DNA from: Streptomyces phaeofaciens
GTDB taxonomy: Bacteria; Actinomycetota; Actinomycetes; Streptomycetales; Streptomycetaceae
Direction: 5' to 3'
DNA length: 64,000 nucleotides
Assembly: GCF_014648915.1 (NCBI RefSeq)
Contig: NZ_BMSA01000004.1
Span: 310,001 to 374,000 of the forward strand
Numbering within the stretch: the first letter of the stretch is position 1; every line of letters starts with the position of its first letter. Below the pieces are notes generated by a model. It was not told where the DNA came from, ran no database searches, and saw only the letters and a program-made list of their open reading frames with translations. Below, piece after piece: positions 52,081-60,270 of this stretch. The translations under genes were made by a program, and so were the position numbers.

Positions 52081-52094
52081 GAGAGCGCTCTCAA
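52079..52094. promoter_or_regulatory. LacI-type operator, perfect 16-bp palindrome
   Basis: TTGAGAGCGCTCTCAA is a perfect palindrome. GAGAGCGCTCTC-type centres are typical of LacI repressors of sugar polymers in Streptomyces (CebR binds TGGGAGCGCTCCCA, from memory). It lies on the promoter of the GH64 gene at 52169. Confidence 0.75.
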
Positions 52095-52168
52095 GCAGGT
52101 ACGGACCAAGACGGTGCGGACCAACCCCACAGGTCAACCCCACAGACCTTCCCGCACGGAGGTGGAGA

Positions 52169-53362
52169 GTGCTCGCAAGGATCACTTTCAGACTGATGGG
52201 AGCCGCCGCCCTGATCGGCGCGCTTCTCACCCTCGGACCCCCGGCCACCCCGGCCGCGGCGGCCGTCCCCGACACCATCCCCCTGAAGATCACCAACAAC
52301 TCGGGGCGCGGTGACGCCCTCTACGTCTACAACCTCGGCACCCAGCTGACGACCGGCCGGCAGGGCTGGGCGGACGCGGGCGGCACGTTCCACCCCTGGC
52401 CCGCCGGAGGCAACCCGCCGACCCCCGCGCCCGACGCCTCGATCCCGGGCCCGGCCGCCGGGCAGTCGGCGACCATCCGGATCCCCAAGTTCTCCGGCCG
52501 GATCTACTTCTCGTACGGCCAGAAGCTCGTCTTCAAGCTCACCACCGGCGGACTGGTGCAGCCGGCCGTGCAGAACCCGAGCGACCCGAACCGGAACATC
52601 CTGTTCAACTGGTCGGAGTACACGCTCAACGACTCCGGTCTGTGGCTGAACAGCACCCAGGTCGACATGTTCTCCGCGCCGTACGCGGTCGGCGTCCAGC
52701 GCGGCGACGGGAGCACGGTCAGCACCGGACGCCTCAAGCCGGGTGGCTACAACGGGTTCTTCAGCGCCCTGCGCGGACAGCCGGGCGGCTGGGCGAACCT
52801 CATCCAGAGCCGGTCGGACGGCACCGTGCTGCGCGCGCTCTCCCCGCTGTACGGGGTGGAGACCGGAGCCCTGCCGGCGGGCGTGATGGACGACTACGTC
52901 AACCGCGTCTGGCAGAAGTACGCCACGACGACACTCACCGTGACCCCGTTCGCCGACCAGCCGGGCATCAAGTACTACGGCCGGGTCTCCGGCGGGGTCA
53001 TGAACTTCACCAACACCTCGGGAGCCGTCGTGACGAGCTTCCAGAAGCCGGACGCGGCCAGCATCTTCGGCTGCCACAGGCTGCTGGACGCCCCGAACGA
53101 CGCCGTCCGCGGGCCGATCTCCCGCACCCTGTGCGCGGGATTCAACCGGTCGACGCTCCTGGTCAACCCGAACCAGCCGGACACCACGACGGCGAACTTC
53201 TACCAGGACGCGGTGACCAACCACTACGCCCGCAAGATCCACGCGCAGACGGCCGACGGCAAGGCGTACGCGTTCGCGTTCGACGACGTCGGTCAGCAGG
53301 AGTCGCTCGTCCATGACGGCTCCCCGCTCCAGGCGTATCTGACGCTGGATCCGCTGAACTGA
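52169..53362 (+). CDS. Secreted GH64 beta-1,3-glucanase
   Basis: A protein of 397 aa from GTG 52169, with a GGAGGTGGAGA site upstream. A Sec signal (FRLMGAAALIGALLTLGPPA) is followed by the thaumatin-like/GH64 fold: PLKITNNSGRGDALYVYNLG, FSGRIYFSYGQKLVFKL, FNWSEYTLNDSGLWLNST, QVDMFSAPYAVGV and LYGVETGALPAGVMDDYVNR. The catalytic acids are probably the Glu of NWSEYT and the Asp of TQVDMF. It cleaves beta-1,3-glucan (laminarin, fungal walls) to oligosaccharides. A LacI-type site and a promoter precede it. Confidence 0.9.
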   Translation: MLARITFRLMGAAALIGALLTLGPPATPAAAAVPDTIPLKITNNSGRGDALYVYNLGTQLTTGRQGWADAGGTFHPWPAGGNPPTPAPDASIPGPAAGQSATIRIPKFSGRIYFSYGQKLVFKLTTGGLVQPAVQNPSDPNRNILFNWSEYTLNDSGLWLNSTQVDMFSAPYAVGVQRGDGSTVSTGRLKPGGYNGFFSALRGQPGGWANLIQSRSDGTVLRALSPLYGVETGALPAGVMDDYVNRVWQKYATTTLTVTPFADQPGIKYYGRVSGGVMNFTNTSGAVVTSFQKPDAASIFGCHRLLDAPNDAVRGPISRTLCAGFNRSTLLVNPNQPDTTTANFYQDAVTNHYARKIHAQTADGKAYAFAFDDVGQQESLVHDGSPLQAYLTLDPLN

Positions 53363-53368
53363 GCGCGA

Positions 53369-53409
53369 CGGCGTCCCGCACACGGAGGGAGCCCGTGTGC
53401 GGGACGCCG
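53369..53409. terminator. Strong two-way terminator between GH64 and M4 genes
   Basis: A perfect 17-bp stem pairs 53369-53385 with 53393-53409; the loop is AGGGAGC. It lies 6 bp after the GH64 stop and 16 bp before the end of the convergent M4 gene. Confidence 0.85.
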
Positions 53410-53425
53410 GTTCGAGGGGTGCGGA

Positions 53426-55828
53426 TCAGCCGGTCGTGACGGCGGTGTCGTCGACGACGAAGCTGGTCTGGAGCGAGGAGTCCTCGACGCCGGAGAACTT
53501 CAGGGCCACCGTGGAGCCCGCGAAGGAACCGAGGCTGAAGGACTTCTGCACATAGCCGGAGGCCGCGTTGAGGTTCGAGTACGTGGCCAGGGTGGTCGAC
53601 CCGGCGGTGACCGTCAGCTTGTCGTACTGGGTGCTGGTGGTGGTCTCGGCCGTGTCGATGTGCAGGTAGAAGGTGAACGTGGTGTTGGTGCAGCCGCTCG
53701 GGATCATCACCGACTGCGTCAGCGTGTCGGTGTGGGTCGATCCGTAGCCGTCGAGCCAGGCCTTGTAGGAGCCGGTGCGGGCCGCCTGGCTGCTGGAGTT
53801 GGTGATGACTCCGCTCGACGCCGTCCAGGTGGTGTTGCCCGACTCGAAGCCCGCGTTGCCCAGCAGCTGCGTCGCGGTGCAGGAGCCGCCGCCCGTCGAG
53901 CTGACCGTCCAGGTGAAGGAGGCGGTGCCGGTGGCGCCGGTGGAGTCGGTCACCGTGACGGTGGTGCTGTAGGAGCCGGCGGTGGTCGGCGTACCGGAGA
54001 TCAGACCGGTGGAGCTGCTGATCGACAGCCCGGTGGGCAGACCGGTCGCGGCGTAGGTCAGGGAGCCGCTGTTGGTGCTGCTGGCGGTGATCTGGAGGCT
54101 CGCGGCGGTGCCGACCGTGGCGGACTGGCTTCCCGGGTTGGTCACCGTGACGCCCGTCGACGGAACCGTGATGTGGCTGCCGACGTTGATGCCGGCGAAG
54201 GCGTTGCCGACACCGGCGTACTGGGCGGAGCTGGAGCCGTAGAGCGCCGAGGCGGCGTTCAGCGCGGCGGTGCGGGCCTGGGCGTACGTGGTGCTGGACG
54301 TCATGTACGTCGTCAGCGCCTTGTACCAGATCTGGAGCGCCGCGGCCCGGCCGATGCCCGCGACGGCGACACCGTCGGAGGTCGGGCTGTTGTAGGTGAC
54401 ACCGTTGATGGTCTTGCTGCCGCTGCCCTCGGAGAGCAGGTAGAACATGTGGTTCGCCGGGCCCGAGGAGTAGTGGACGTCGAGGTTGCCGATACCGGAG
54501 TACCAGCTGTCGGCGGAGCTGCCGTCCTTGTCGGGCTCGTCCATGTAGCGCAGCGGGGTGCCGTCGCCGTTGATGTCGATCTTCTCGCCGATGAGGTAGT
54601 CACCGACGTCGGAGGAGTTGGCCGCGTAGAACTCCACGCCCGTGCCGAAGATGTCGGAGGTGGCCTCGTTCAGGCCGCCCGACTCCCCGGTGTAGTTCAG
54701 GTTCGCGGTGTTGGACGTGACGCCGTGGCTCATCTCGTGGCCCGCGACGTCCAGCGAGGTCAGCGCGTGGGTGCTGCTGGTGCCGTCGCCGTAGGTCATG
54801 CAGAAGCAGTCGTCGTCCCAGAAGGCGTTGACGTACGCCGTGCTGTAGTGGACGCGGGAGTAGGCGGCGACGCCGTCGTTCTTGATGCCGCTGCGCCCGA
54901 AGGTGTTCTTGTAGAAGTCCCACGTCACCTGGGCGCCGTAGTGGGCGTCGACGCCGGCGGTCTGGGTGTTGGAGCCGGAGCCGGTGCCCCAGGTGTCGTC
55001 GGCGTCCGTCATCAGGGTGCCCGTGCCGGACGTGCCGTTGTTGAGGCTGTACGTCTTGTGCGTGCCGCGCGTGGTGTCGTTCAGCTGGTACGTCGACCCG
55101 GACAGCGTGGTGCCGATGGTGACGGTACCGCTGTACTGGCTGTTGCCGGTGCCGGTCTGGACGCCCTCGAACTGGGAGAGCTTCGCGCCGGTCGTGGCGT
55201 CGGTGATGACGTGCAGCTTGCTCGGCGTGCCGTCGTCCTGAAGACCGCTCACCACGGTCTCCCAGGCGAGCTTGGGCGTGCCCTCGCCGGCCCAGATCAC
55301 CTTGCGCGCGCTCTGGGCGGCGGGGTCCTGGGCGTCGAGCGCCTGCGCGGCCTTCAGGGCCTTGGTCTCGGCGGCCGCCTTGCCGTACGTGGCGGTGGTG
55401 GACTTGACCGAGACGGTACGGCGGTTGTTGTTGAAGGTCGTGCTCACCGTGCCGACGGCCAGCGAGGCCGGAGGTGTGTGCACGACGAGGTCGCCGCCGA
55501 GGACGGGCAGACCGGCGTAGGTGCGCTCGTAGCGCGTGTGCACGGTGCCGTCGTTGTCCTTCACGACGTCCTTGACGAGCAGCTTCTCCTGGGCGCCGAG
55601 GCCCAGGGTGTCCGCCGTCGTCGTCGTCCTCGCCTCGGCGCTCTTGATCAGTGCCGTGCGCTGGGCGGGCGTGACCTCGGCGGGCAGACCGCCGGTGCGC
55701 AGGGGGCTGGGGTGGGGGGCTGCGGGCTTCGCGACCGCCGGAACGGTCTGGACTCCGACGGCCAGCAGCGCGGCCGTGGAGAGCAGTGCCGCTCCGACCG
55801 CGGTCCGCTTGCGGGGGTTGGGTCTCAC
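53426..55828 (-). CDS. Secreted M4 (thermolysin-type) metalloprotease with C-terminal binding domain
   Basis: A protein of 800 aa from GTG 55828, with GGAGGAGAACGA just upstream. A signal peptide (GAALLSTAALLAVGVQTVPA) is followed by an FTP/PepSY propeptide, and a catalytic domain with HEMSH (H364, E365, H368) and E388 in GGLNEATSD. An Ig-like putative domain (TGLPTGLSISSSTGLISGTP) links to a ~150-residue C-terminal jellyroll-like domain (ATQLLGNAGFESGNTTW to VDDTAVTTG) that is probably for substrate binding. It shares architecture with the M4 enzyme at 34952 but has a different C-terminal module. Confidence 0.92.
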   Translation of the reverse strand: MRPNPRKRTAVGAALLSTAALLAVGVQTVPAVAKPAAPHPSPLRTGGLPAEVTPAQRTALIKSAEARTTTTADTLGLGAQEKLLVKDVVKDNDGTVHTRYERTYAGLPVLGGDLVVHTPPASLAVGTVSTTFNNNRRTVSVKSTTATYGKAAAETKALKAAQALDAQDPAAQSARKVIWAGEGTPKLAWETVVSGLQDDGTPSKLHVITDATTGAKLSQFEGVQTGTGNSQYSGTVTIGTTLSGSTYQLNDTTRGTHKTYSLNNGTSGTGTLMTDADDTWGTGSGSNTQTAGVDAHYGAQVTWDFYKNTFGRSGIKNDGVAAYSRVHYSTAYVNAFWDDDCFCMTYGDGTSSTHALTSLDVAGHEMSHGVTSNTANLNYTGESGGLNEATSDIFGTGVEFYAANSSDVGDYLIGEKIDINGDGTPLRYMDEPDKDGSSADSWYSGIGNLDVHYSSGPANHMFYLLSEGSGSKTINGVTYNSPTSDGVAVAGIGRAAALQIWYKALTTYMTSSTTYAQARTAALNAASALYGSSSAQYAGVGNAFAGINVGSHITVPSTGVTVTNPGSQSATVGTAASLQITASSTNSGSLTYAATGLPTGLSISSSTGLISGTPTTAGSYSTTVTVTDSTGATGTASFTWTVSSTGGGSCTATQLLGNAGFESGNTTWTASSGVITNSSSQAARTGSYKAWLDGYGSTHTDTLTQSVMIPSGCTNTTFTFYLHIDTAETTTSTQYDKLTVTAGSTTLATYSNLNAASGYVQKSFSLGSFAGSTVALKFSGVEDSSLQTSFVVDDTAVTTG

Positions 55829-56166
55829 TCGTTCTCCTCCTGCTGCGGCCGCGGGGTACGGCCGGTGACAGACCGGGCAGACGGGTGTGCTGTCCGGGAC
55901 GAGCTGTGCGGGACCGAAAGAGGGTGAAGGCAACCGCCGTGTGGGGTACGACGGCTGGGAGGGAGAATGACAGGCTTGACGGATGCATGTCAGCCAGACC
56001 GGAGTGCTTCAAGGGTTATCCCTCGGTGCCGGGCACGACCGAGGGCATCACCCCCGGCAACCCTGTGGACGAGCTGTGCGCCTGCTGTCCGGGCGGGCGG
56101 ACGCGGCCCCACGTCACGCACCGCGGGAAGGGTGCGGAACCGGCCAACGGCGGCCCGCCCCGAGCC
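55829..56166. other. Intergenic region between two peptidase genes, 338 bp
   Basis: This lies between the S9 peptidase (-, ends 56167) and the M4 protease (-, starts 55828). It contains a hairpin at 56020-56045 (8-bp stem CCCTCGGT/ACCGAGGG) that may end the S9 transcript, and then the M4 promoter. No gene seen. Confidence 0.45.
56020..56045 (-). terminator. Hairpin after the S9 peptidase
   Basis: CCCTCGGT (56020-56027) pairs with ACCGAGGG (56038-56045); the loop is GCCGGGCACG. Nearby GGGTTAT and ATCACCC can extend the stem with one mismatch. Found 120 bp after the S9 stop, so its role is uncertain. Confidence 0.5.
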
Positions 56167-58155
56167 CTACGAGGCGCCCTGGCCGCGGGGCCCGGAGGCG
56201 GCCGCCGTCACCGCCAACTTCCGCTGCAGGAAACGCACTTGACGGTTCAGCACGTCGACGGTGAGGGCCGTGCCGACCGGCTGGTGACCGGCGCCGGGCA
56301 GCAGCACGAGTTCATGCGGCCGGCCGGCGGCCCGCAGCACGGCGGACAGGCGCAGGGCGTGCACGGGAGGGACCTCCGGATCGGCGAGGCCGTGCAGGAG
56401 CAGCAGGGGGCGCGTCAGCCGGTGCGCCTCGTGGAGCGGGGAGGCCGCCGCGTACCGGCCGAGGTGCTCGTCCGGGTGGCCGAGGACCCGCTCCTGCCGG
56501 TGGGCCTCGTGAAGCCGCTGGTCGGTCACCGCGGCGCCGGCGACGGCCGCGTGGAAGACGTCCGGGCGGCGCAGGACGGCGAACAGGGCGAGGGTGCCGC
56601 CGAAGGACCAGCCACGGACGGCGACCCGGCCGAGGTCCAGGGCCGGGTGATGGCGGGCGGCCTCGCGCAGCGCGGTGACCTGGTCGTCGAGGACGGGCCC
56701 GAACGGGTCGCCGTGGACCGCGTGTTCCCAGTCGGGCCCGCGACCGGGCGTGCCGCGCCCGTCGGTGACCAGGACCGCGAAGCCGTGCTCGGCGAACCAC
56801 TGCGACACCAGGGTCCGCCAGTCCGTCGCCGCGGTGACCCGCTGCGCGCCGGCCCCGCCGTACGGGTCGACGAGGACGGGCAGGAGGTCGCCGCCGGGGC
56901 GGTGCCAGGACGGGAGGTGGAGCCGGGCACGCAGCTCGCGCGGGCCGAGCCGGAGCACGGTGGCACGCACGTCGAGCGACGGGCGTTCGGCGTACGAGGC
57001 GACGGCGAGCGCGGGGCGGCCCTCCCGCCGGACGGTGGTCGCCTCACCGGTGGACAGGAGGGTGCCGCCCCGGCGCGCCCCGCGGTGCACGCCCGGCCGT
57101 TCGGTCAGCCTGCGCGAGCCGGACCCCGGACGGTAGGTCCACAGCTGGGTCTCGGTGGGTTCCTCGGAGGCCGTGAACAGCACCTCGTCGCCCTCGACGG
57201 CGAGGACGGCCCGCAGTTGGAGTCCGGGCGGGGTGACGGGCACGCCGTCGTCCAGGAGGTGCCGGGTGCCGCGCAGGTCGCGGTGGGTGAGCGGGGTGCC
57301 GGATCCGCTCCGGGCGGGCAGGCCGGGCACGAGGTGCAGCCAGGGTTCGCCGCGCTGCGTGTGCAGGACGCGGGCGGCGCCGTCGCCCGGTTCGATGCCG
57401 AGGAGGCGCAGTTCGCGCTGGTCCCGGGACTGGACGACGGCGTAGGGGCCGTGCGGGTCCCAGCCCGCGCCGACGAGGTACTCGTGGGCGGACCGGTCCC
57501 AGGGCACCGGGACCCGGGAGCCGTCGAGGTCGGCGAGCCACAGGGTGACCTCGGCGTTGGGGGTGCCGGCGGGGGCCGGGCGCCGGCCGGGCCGGGCGGC
57601 GGGGCGCACCGGCGTCCAGTCGGTGCGGGCGAGGAGCAGCCGGGTGCCGTCCGGGGACCACCAGTGTCCGTGCGGGCCGTCCGGTGCGGTGGTGTGCGTG
57701 TGCGGCGCCCACGCGAACTCCTCGTCGGGGCCGTCCGGTGCGGCGACCGCCCGGTCCGCCGTGCCGTCGGCGCCGATGAGCCGCAGGGCGCCCTCGTGGA
57801 CGTACGCGATGTGCCGGCCGGCGGGGTCGGGGCGCGGGTCGGACACCGGGCGCGGGGTGGGCAGGAGGCGGGGCTCCGGGCCCGCGGTCCACAGGGCGCC
57901 GGCCGTGGTGAACACGATCAGGCGGCCGGCGCGGTCGGTCGCGTAGGAGTCGACGCCCTCGCGGGGAGCGGCCAGGAGCCGTTCGGTGCCGCTGTCGACG
58001 TCCAGGGCCCACAGACAGGCCGCCGGGTCGTCGCCCGCACGGCCGCGCAGGAAGAGGACGGTCCCGCCGTCCCGGGTGAGCGTGGCGCCGCGCGGGGCGC
58101 CACGAGTGAGGCGGGCGGTACGGACGAGCTGTTCGGGCAGCGGGGCGATGGGCAC
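56167..58155 (-). CDS. S9 family (prolyl oligopeptidase/DPP4-like) peptidase
   Basis: A protein of 662 aa from GTG 58155 (VPIAPLPEQLVRTARLTRG), with a GGTGGAAGAAG site; the frame opens at 58191. An N-terminal beta-propeller (many WSPDG, DPAGRHIAYV-type blades) is followed by an alpha/beta hydrolase domain with the Ser nucleophile S517 in GWSFGG, an Asp in HGLADPEVP and a His in GAGHQPVG. It cuts proline-containing peptides or acyl-peptides in the cytoplasm; no signal peptide is seen. Divergent from the methyltransferase gene. Confidence 0.9.
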   Translation of the reverse strand: MPIAPLPEQLVRTARLTRGAPRGATLTRDGGTVLFLRGRAGDDPAACLWALDVDSGTERLLAAPREGVDSYATDRAGRLIVFTTAGALWTAGPEPRLLPTPRPVSDPRPDPAGRHIAYVHEGALRLIGADGTADRAVAAPDGPDEEFAWAPHTHTTAPDGPHGHWWSPDGTRLLLARTDWTPVRPAARPGRRPAPAGTPNAEVTLWLADLDGSRVPVPWDRSAHEYLVGAGWDPHGPYAVVQSRDQRELRLLGIEPGDGAARVLHTQRGEPWLHLVPGLPARSGSGTPLTHRDLRGTRHLLDDGVPVTPPGLQLRAVLAVEGDEVLFTASEEPTETQLWTYRPGSGSRRLTERPGVHRGARRGGTLLSTGEATTVRREGRPALAVASYAERPSLDVRATVLRLGPRELRARLHLPSWHRPGGDLLPVLVDPYGGAGAQRVTAATDWRTLVSQWFAEHGFAVLVTDGRGTPGRGPDWEHAVHGDPFGPVLDDQVTALREAARHHPALDLGRVAVRGWSFGGTLALFAVLRRPDVFHAAVAGAAVTDQRLHEAHRQERVLGHPDEHLGRYAAASPLHEAHRLTRPLLLLHGLADPEVPPVHALRLSAVLRAAGRPHELVLLPGAGHQPVGTALTVDVLNRQVRFLQRKLAVTAAASGPRGQGAS

Positions 58156-58430
58156 GAGGGGCTTCTTCCACCTCGCTCGCGATGCAAACACGTGTTCGAA
58201 TAACTCGTCTCGGCTCTCCTTCCCGTGCCGGGGCGCCGGGATGCGCTCGTGGTGCTCGACCTGATCTGTCCGACGCTCGCGGTACTCGTCGCGTGCGGCC
58301 GCTTCGGCCCCGAGTCCTTCACCGGCTGACGCCGGTCACGCCTCGCGCCCCCGCGGGACCTCGCCCCGGCCCCGTCCGTGGAATCATCGACGGCCGGACG
58401 GTCGCGGAGGCGGGAAGGCGGTGGGCGGGC

Positions 58431-59330
58431 ATGGTGGCCGGCTGGGAGTGGGACGAGACGTTGTTCTCGGGCACCGCCGCCCACTACCGGCGCGGGCGGA
58501 TTCCCTACGCTCCCGGACTGGCCGCCGCGCTCGCCCGCGAGCTGCGGCTCGACGGACGCGGGCGCCTGCTCGACGTGGGGTGCGGGCCGGGAACCGTCGC
58601 CCTGGAACTGGCGCACCTGTTCGGCGAGATCGTCGGCGTGGACCCGGACCGGGAGATGCTCGCCGAGGCCGGCCGCGAGGCCGTCGAGCGAGGCCTGGAC
58701 GGGAAGGCGCGCTGGGTGCGGGCCCGGGCCGAGGAACTGCCGGGGGGACTGGGCACCTTCACCGTGGCGGCCTTCGCCCAGTCCTTCCACTGGATGGACC
58801 GCGACCTGGTGGCGGCGACCACCCGGGCCGTGCTGGAGCCCGGCGGATTCCTGGTGCACATCTCGGACCTGAAGACGGAGACCCGGTCCGTCGACGGCCT
58901 GCCGTACCCGGCGGTGCCCTACGCGGCGATCGACGACCTGGTCAGGAGCTACCTGGGACCGGTCCGCCGGGCCGGCCGGGGCGTGCTGGCGCAGGGGACC
59001 CCCGGGGGTGAGGCGGAGGTGCTCGCCCGGGCGGGGTTCTCCGGTCCGCGGCGCCTTGTCGTGCCGGGCGGCCAGGCCCTGGAACGGACCCCGGACGACG
59101 TCGCCGCCTGGGCGTTCTCGATGTCGTTCTCGGCCCCGCACCTGTTCGGCCCGCGCCGCGACGGCTTCGAGGCCGATCTGCGCCGGCTGCTGCGGGAGGC
59201 CTCCGCCGCGGGCCGGTTCTCGGAACGCCGGCCGAGCACCGAGGTGTTCGTCTGGGGGAAGGACGCCACCGGTCCCGGCCGAGTCCCGCCATACGGGAAA
59301 GGCTTGCCTTCGCCCGGTCTCGCCCCGTAG
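58431..59330 (+). CDS. Class I SAM-dependent methyltransferase
   Basis: A cytoplasmic protein of 299 aa from ATG 58431. Motif I is LLDVGCGPGTVALELA (~43-58), the acidic ribose-binding residue is in IVGVDPDREML, and motif IV is around AFAQSFHWMD. The C-terminal part (~90 aa) is extended beyond the basic fold. Substrate unknown. It is divergent from the S9 gene (275 bp between starts). An upstream GGGAAGG site supports the start. Confidence 0.85.
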   Translation: MVAGWEWDETLFSGTAAHYRRGRIPYAPGLAAALARELRLDGRGRLLDVGCGPGTVALELAHLFGEIVGVDPDREMLAEAGREAVERGLDGKARWVRARAEELPGGLGTFTVAAFAQSFHWMDRDLVAATTRAVLEPGGFLVHISDLKTETRSVDGLPYPAVPYAAIDDLVRSYLGPVRRAGRGVLAQGTPGGEAEVLARAGFSGPRRLVVPGGQALERTPDDVAAWAFSMSFSAPHLFGPRRDGFEADLRRLLREASAAGRFSERRPSTEVFVWGKDATGPGRVPPYGKGLPSPGLAP

Positions 59331-59372
59331 ACAGTCCTCCACGAACGGCCATGACTCTGGGGGGAGTTGGCG

Positions 59373-60188
59373 ATGGAAGGCACGGTGGACGGGTTCCGGT
59401 ACGGGGTGGCGACCCCGCTGGCGGCCTATGTGATGGCCTGTCTGGGAGGTGCGCTGGGGCTGCGCTGCATCGTGCGGTCGCTGCTCCACACGGGCTCCTG
59501 GAAGCCCGGCTGGCTGGCACTGGGGGCCGCGTCGATCGGCTGCGGCATCTGGACGATGCACTTCATCGCGATGATCGGCTTCCAGGTGGAGGAGACCCGG
59601 ATCGGGTACGACGTGGGTCTGACCGTGCTCAGCCTCGCGGTCGCGGTCGCCGTCGTCGCCGTCGGCGTGTTCCTGGTGGGTTACCGGGGGGCGGGCGGCG
59701 CGTCGCTGGCGCTCGCGGGCGTCGTCACCGGTCTCGGGGTCGCCGCGATGCACTACCTGGGCATGGCGGCGATGCACCTCGACGGCAGCATCCGGTACGA
59801 CCCGCCGACGGTCGTCCTCTCCGTACTGATCGCGGTCGCCGCGGCGACGGCCGCGCTGTGGGCGGCGGTCACGGTCCGCGGGTTCCTGGCGAGCCTGGGC
59901 GCCAGCATGGCGATGGGTGTCGCCGTGTCCGGGATGCACTTCACGGCGATGGCCGCGGTCAGCGTCCATGTGCACGGGTCGACGCCCTCGTGGGCCGGGG
60001 ACGCCCCCACCTCGCTGCTGCTGCCGATGCTGATCGGACCGGCCGTCTTCCTGCTGCTGGCGGGCGTGGTCGTGATGTTCGACCCGCTGCTGGTGCTCGG
60101 CGACGGCGAGTGGAACCGTCCCGCCCGGCCGGGGCGGGACGAGAAGGCACGGAAGGAACCGCCCGGCCGGTCGTGGAGCCGGCACTGA
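59373..60188 (+). CDS. MHYT-domain membrane sensor protein
   Basis: An integral membrane protein of 271 aa with ~7 helices, from ATG 59373 with GGGGAG before it. The MHYT motif occurs three times: WTMHFIAM, AAMHYLGM and SGMHFTAM, each with Met, His and a second Met that are thought to bind copper. In many bacteria MHYT domains precede a GGDEF or kinase domain, but this one stands alone with only a short basic cytoplasmic tail. A likely role is sensing O2, CO or NO, with the output made by another protein. Confidence 0.9.
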   Translation: MEGTVDGFRYGVATPLAAYVMACLGGALGLRCIVRSLLHTGSWKPGWLALGAASIGCGIWTMHFIAMIGFQVEETRIGYDVGLTVLSLAVAVAVVAVGVFLVGYRGAGGASLALAGVVTGLGVAAMHYLGMAAMHLDGSIRYDPPTVVLSVLIAVAAATAALWAAVTVRGFLASLGASMAMGVAVSGMHFTAMAAVSVHVHGSTPSWAGDAPTSLLLPMLIGPAVFLLLAGVVVMFDPLLVLGDGEWNRPARPGRDEKARKEPPGRSWSRH

Positions 60189-60270
60189 CGGACCGTCACC
60201 GGGCCGCCGCCCGGAGGCCGCCGGTCACCCGACGTCCGTCGCGCCGTGGGCCGTTGCTACGGTGCACCCC

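Noticed and set aside
53660..55927. 755-codon plus-strand frame over the second M4 protease
   Set aside because: It is antisense to a protease with intact zinc and catalytic motifs.
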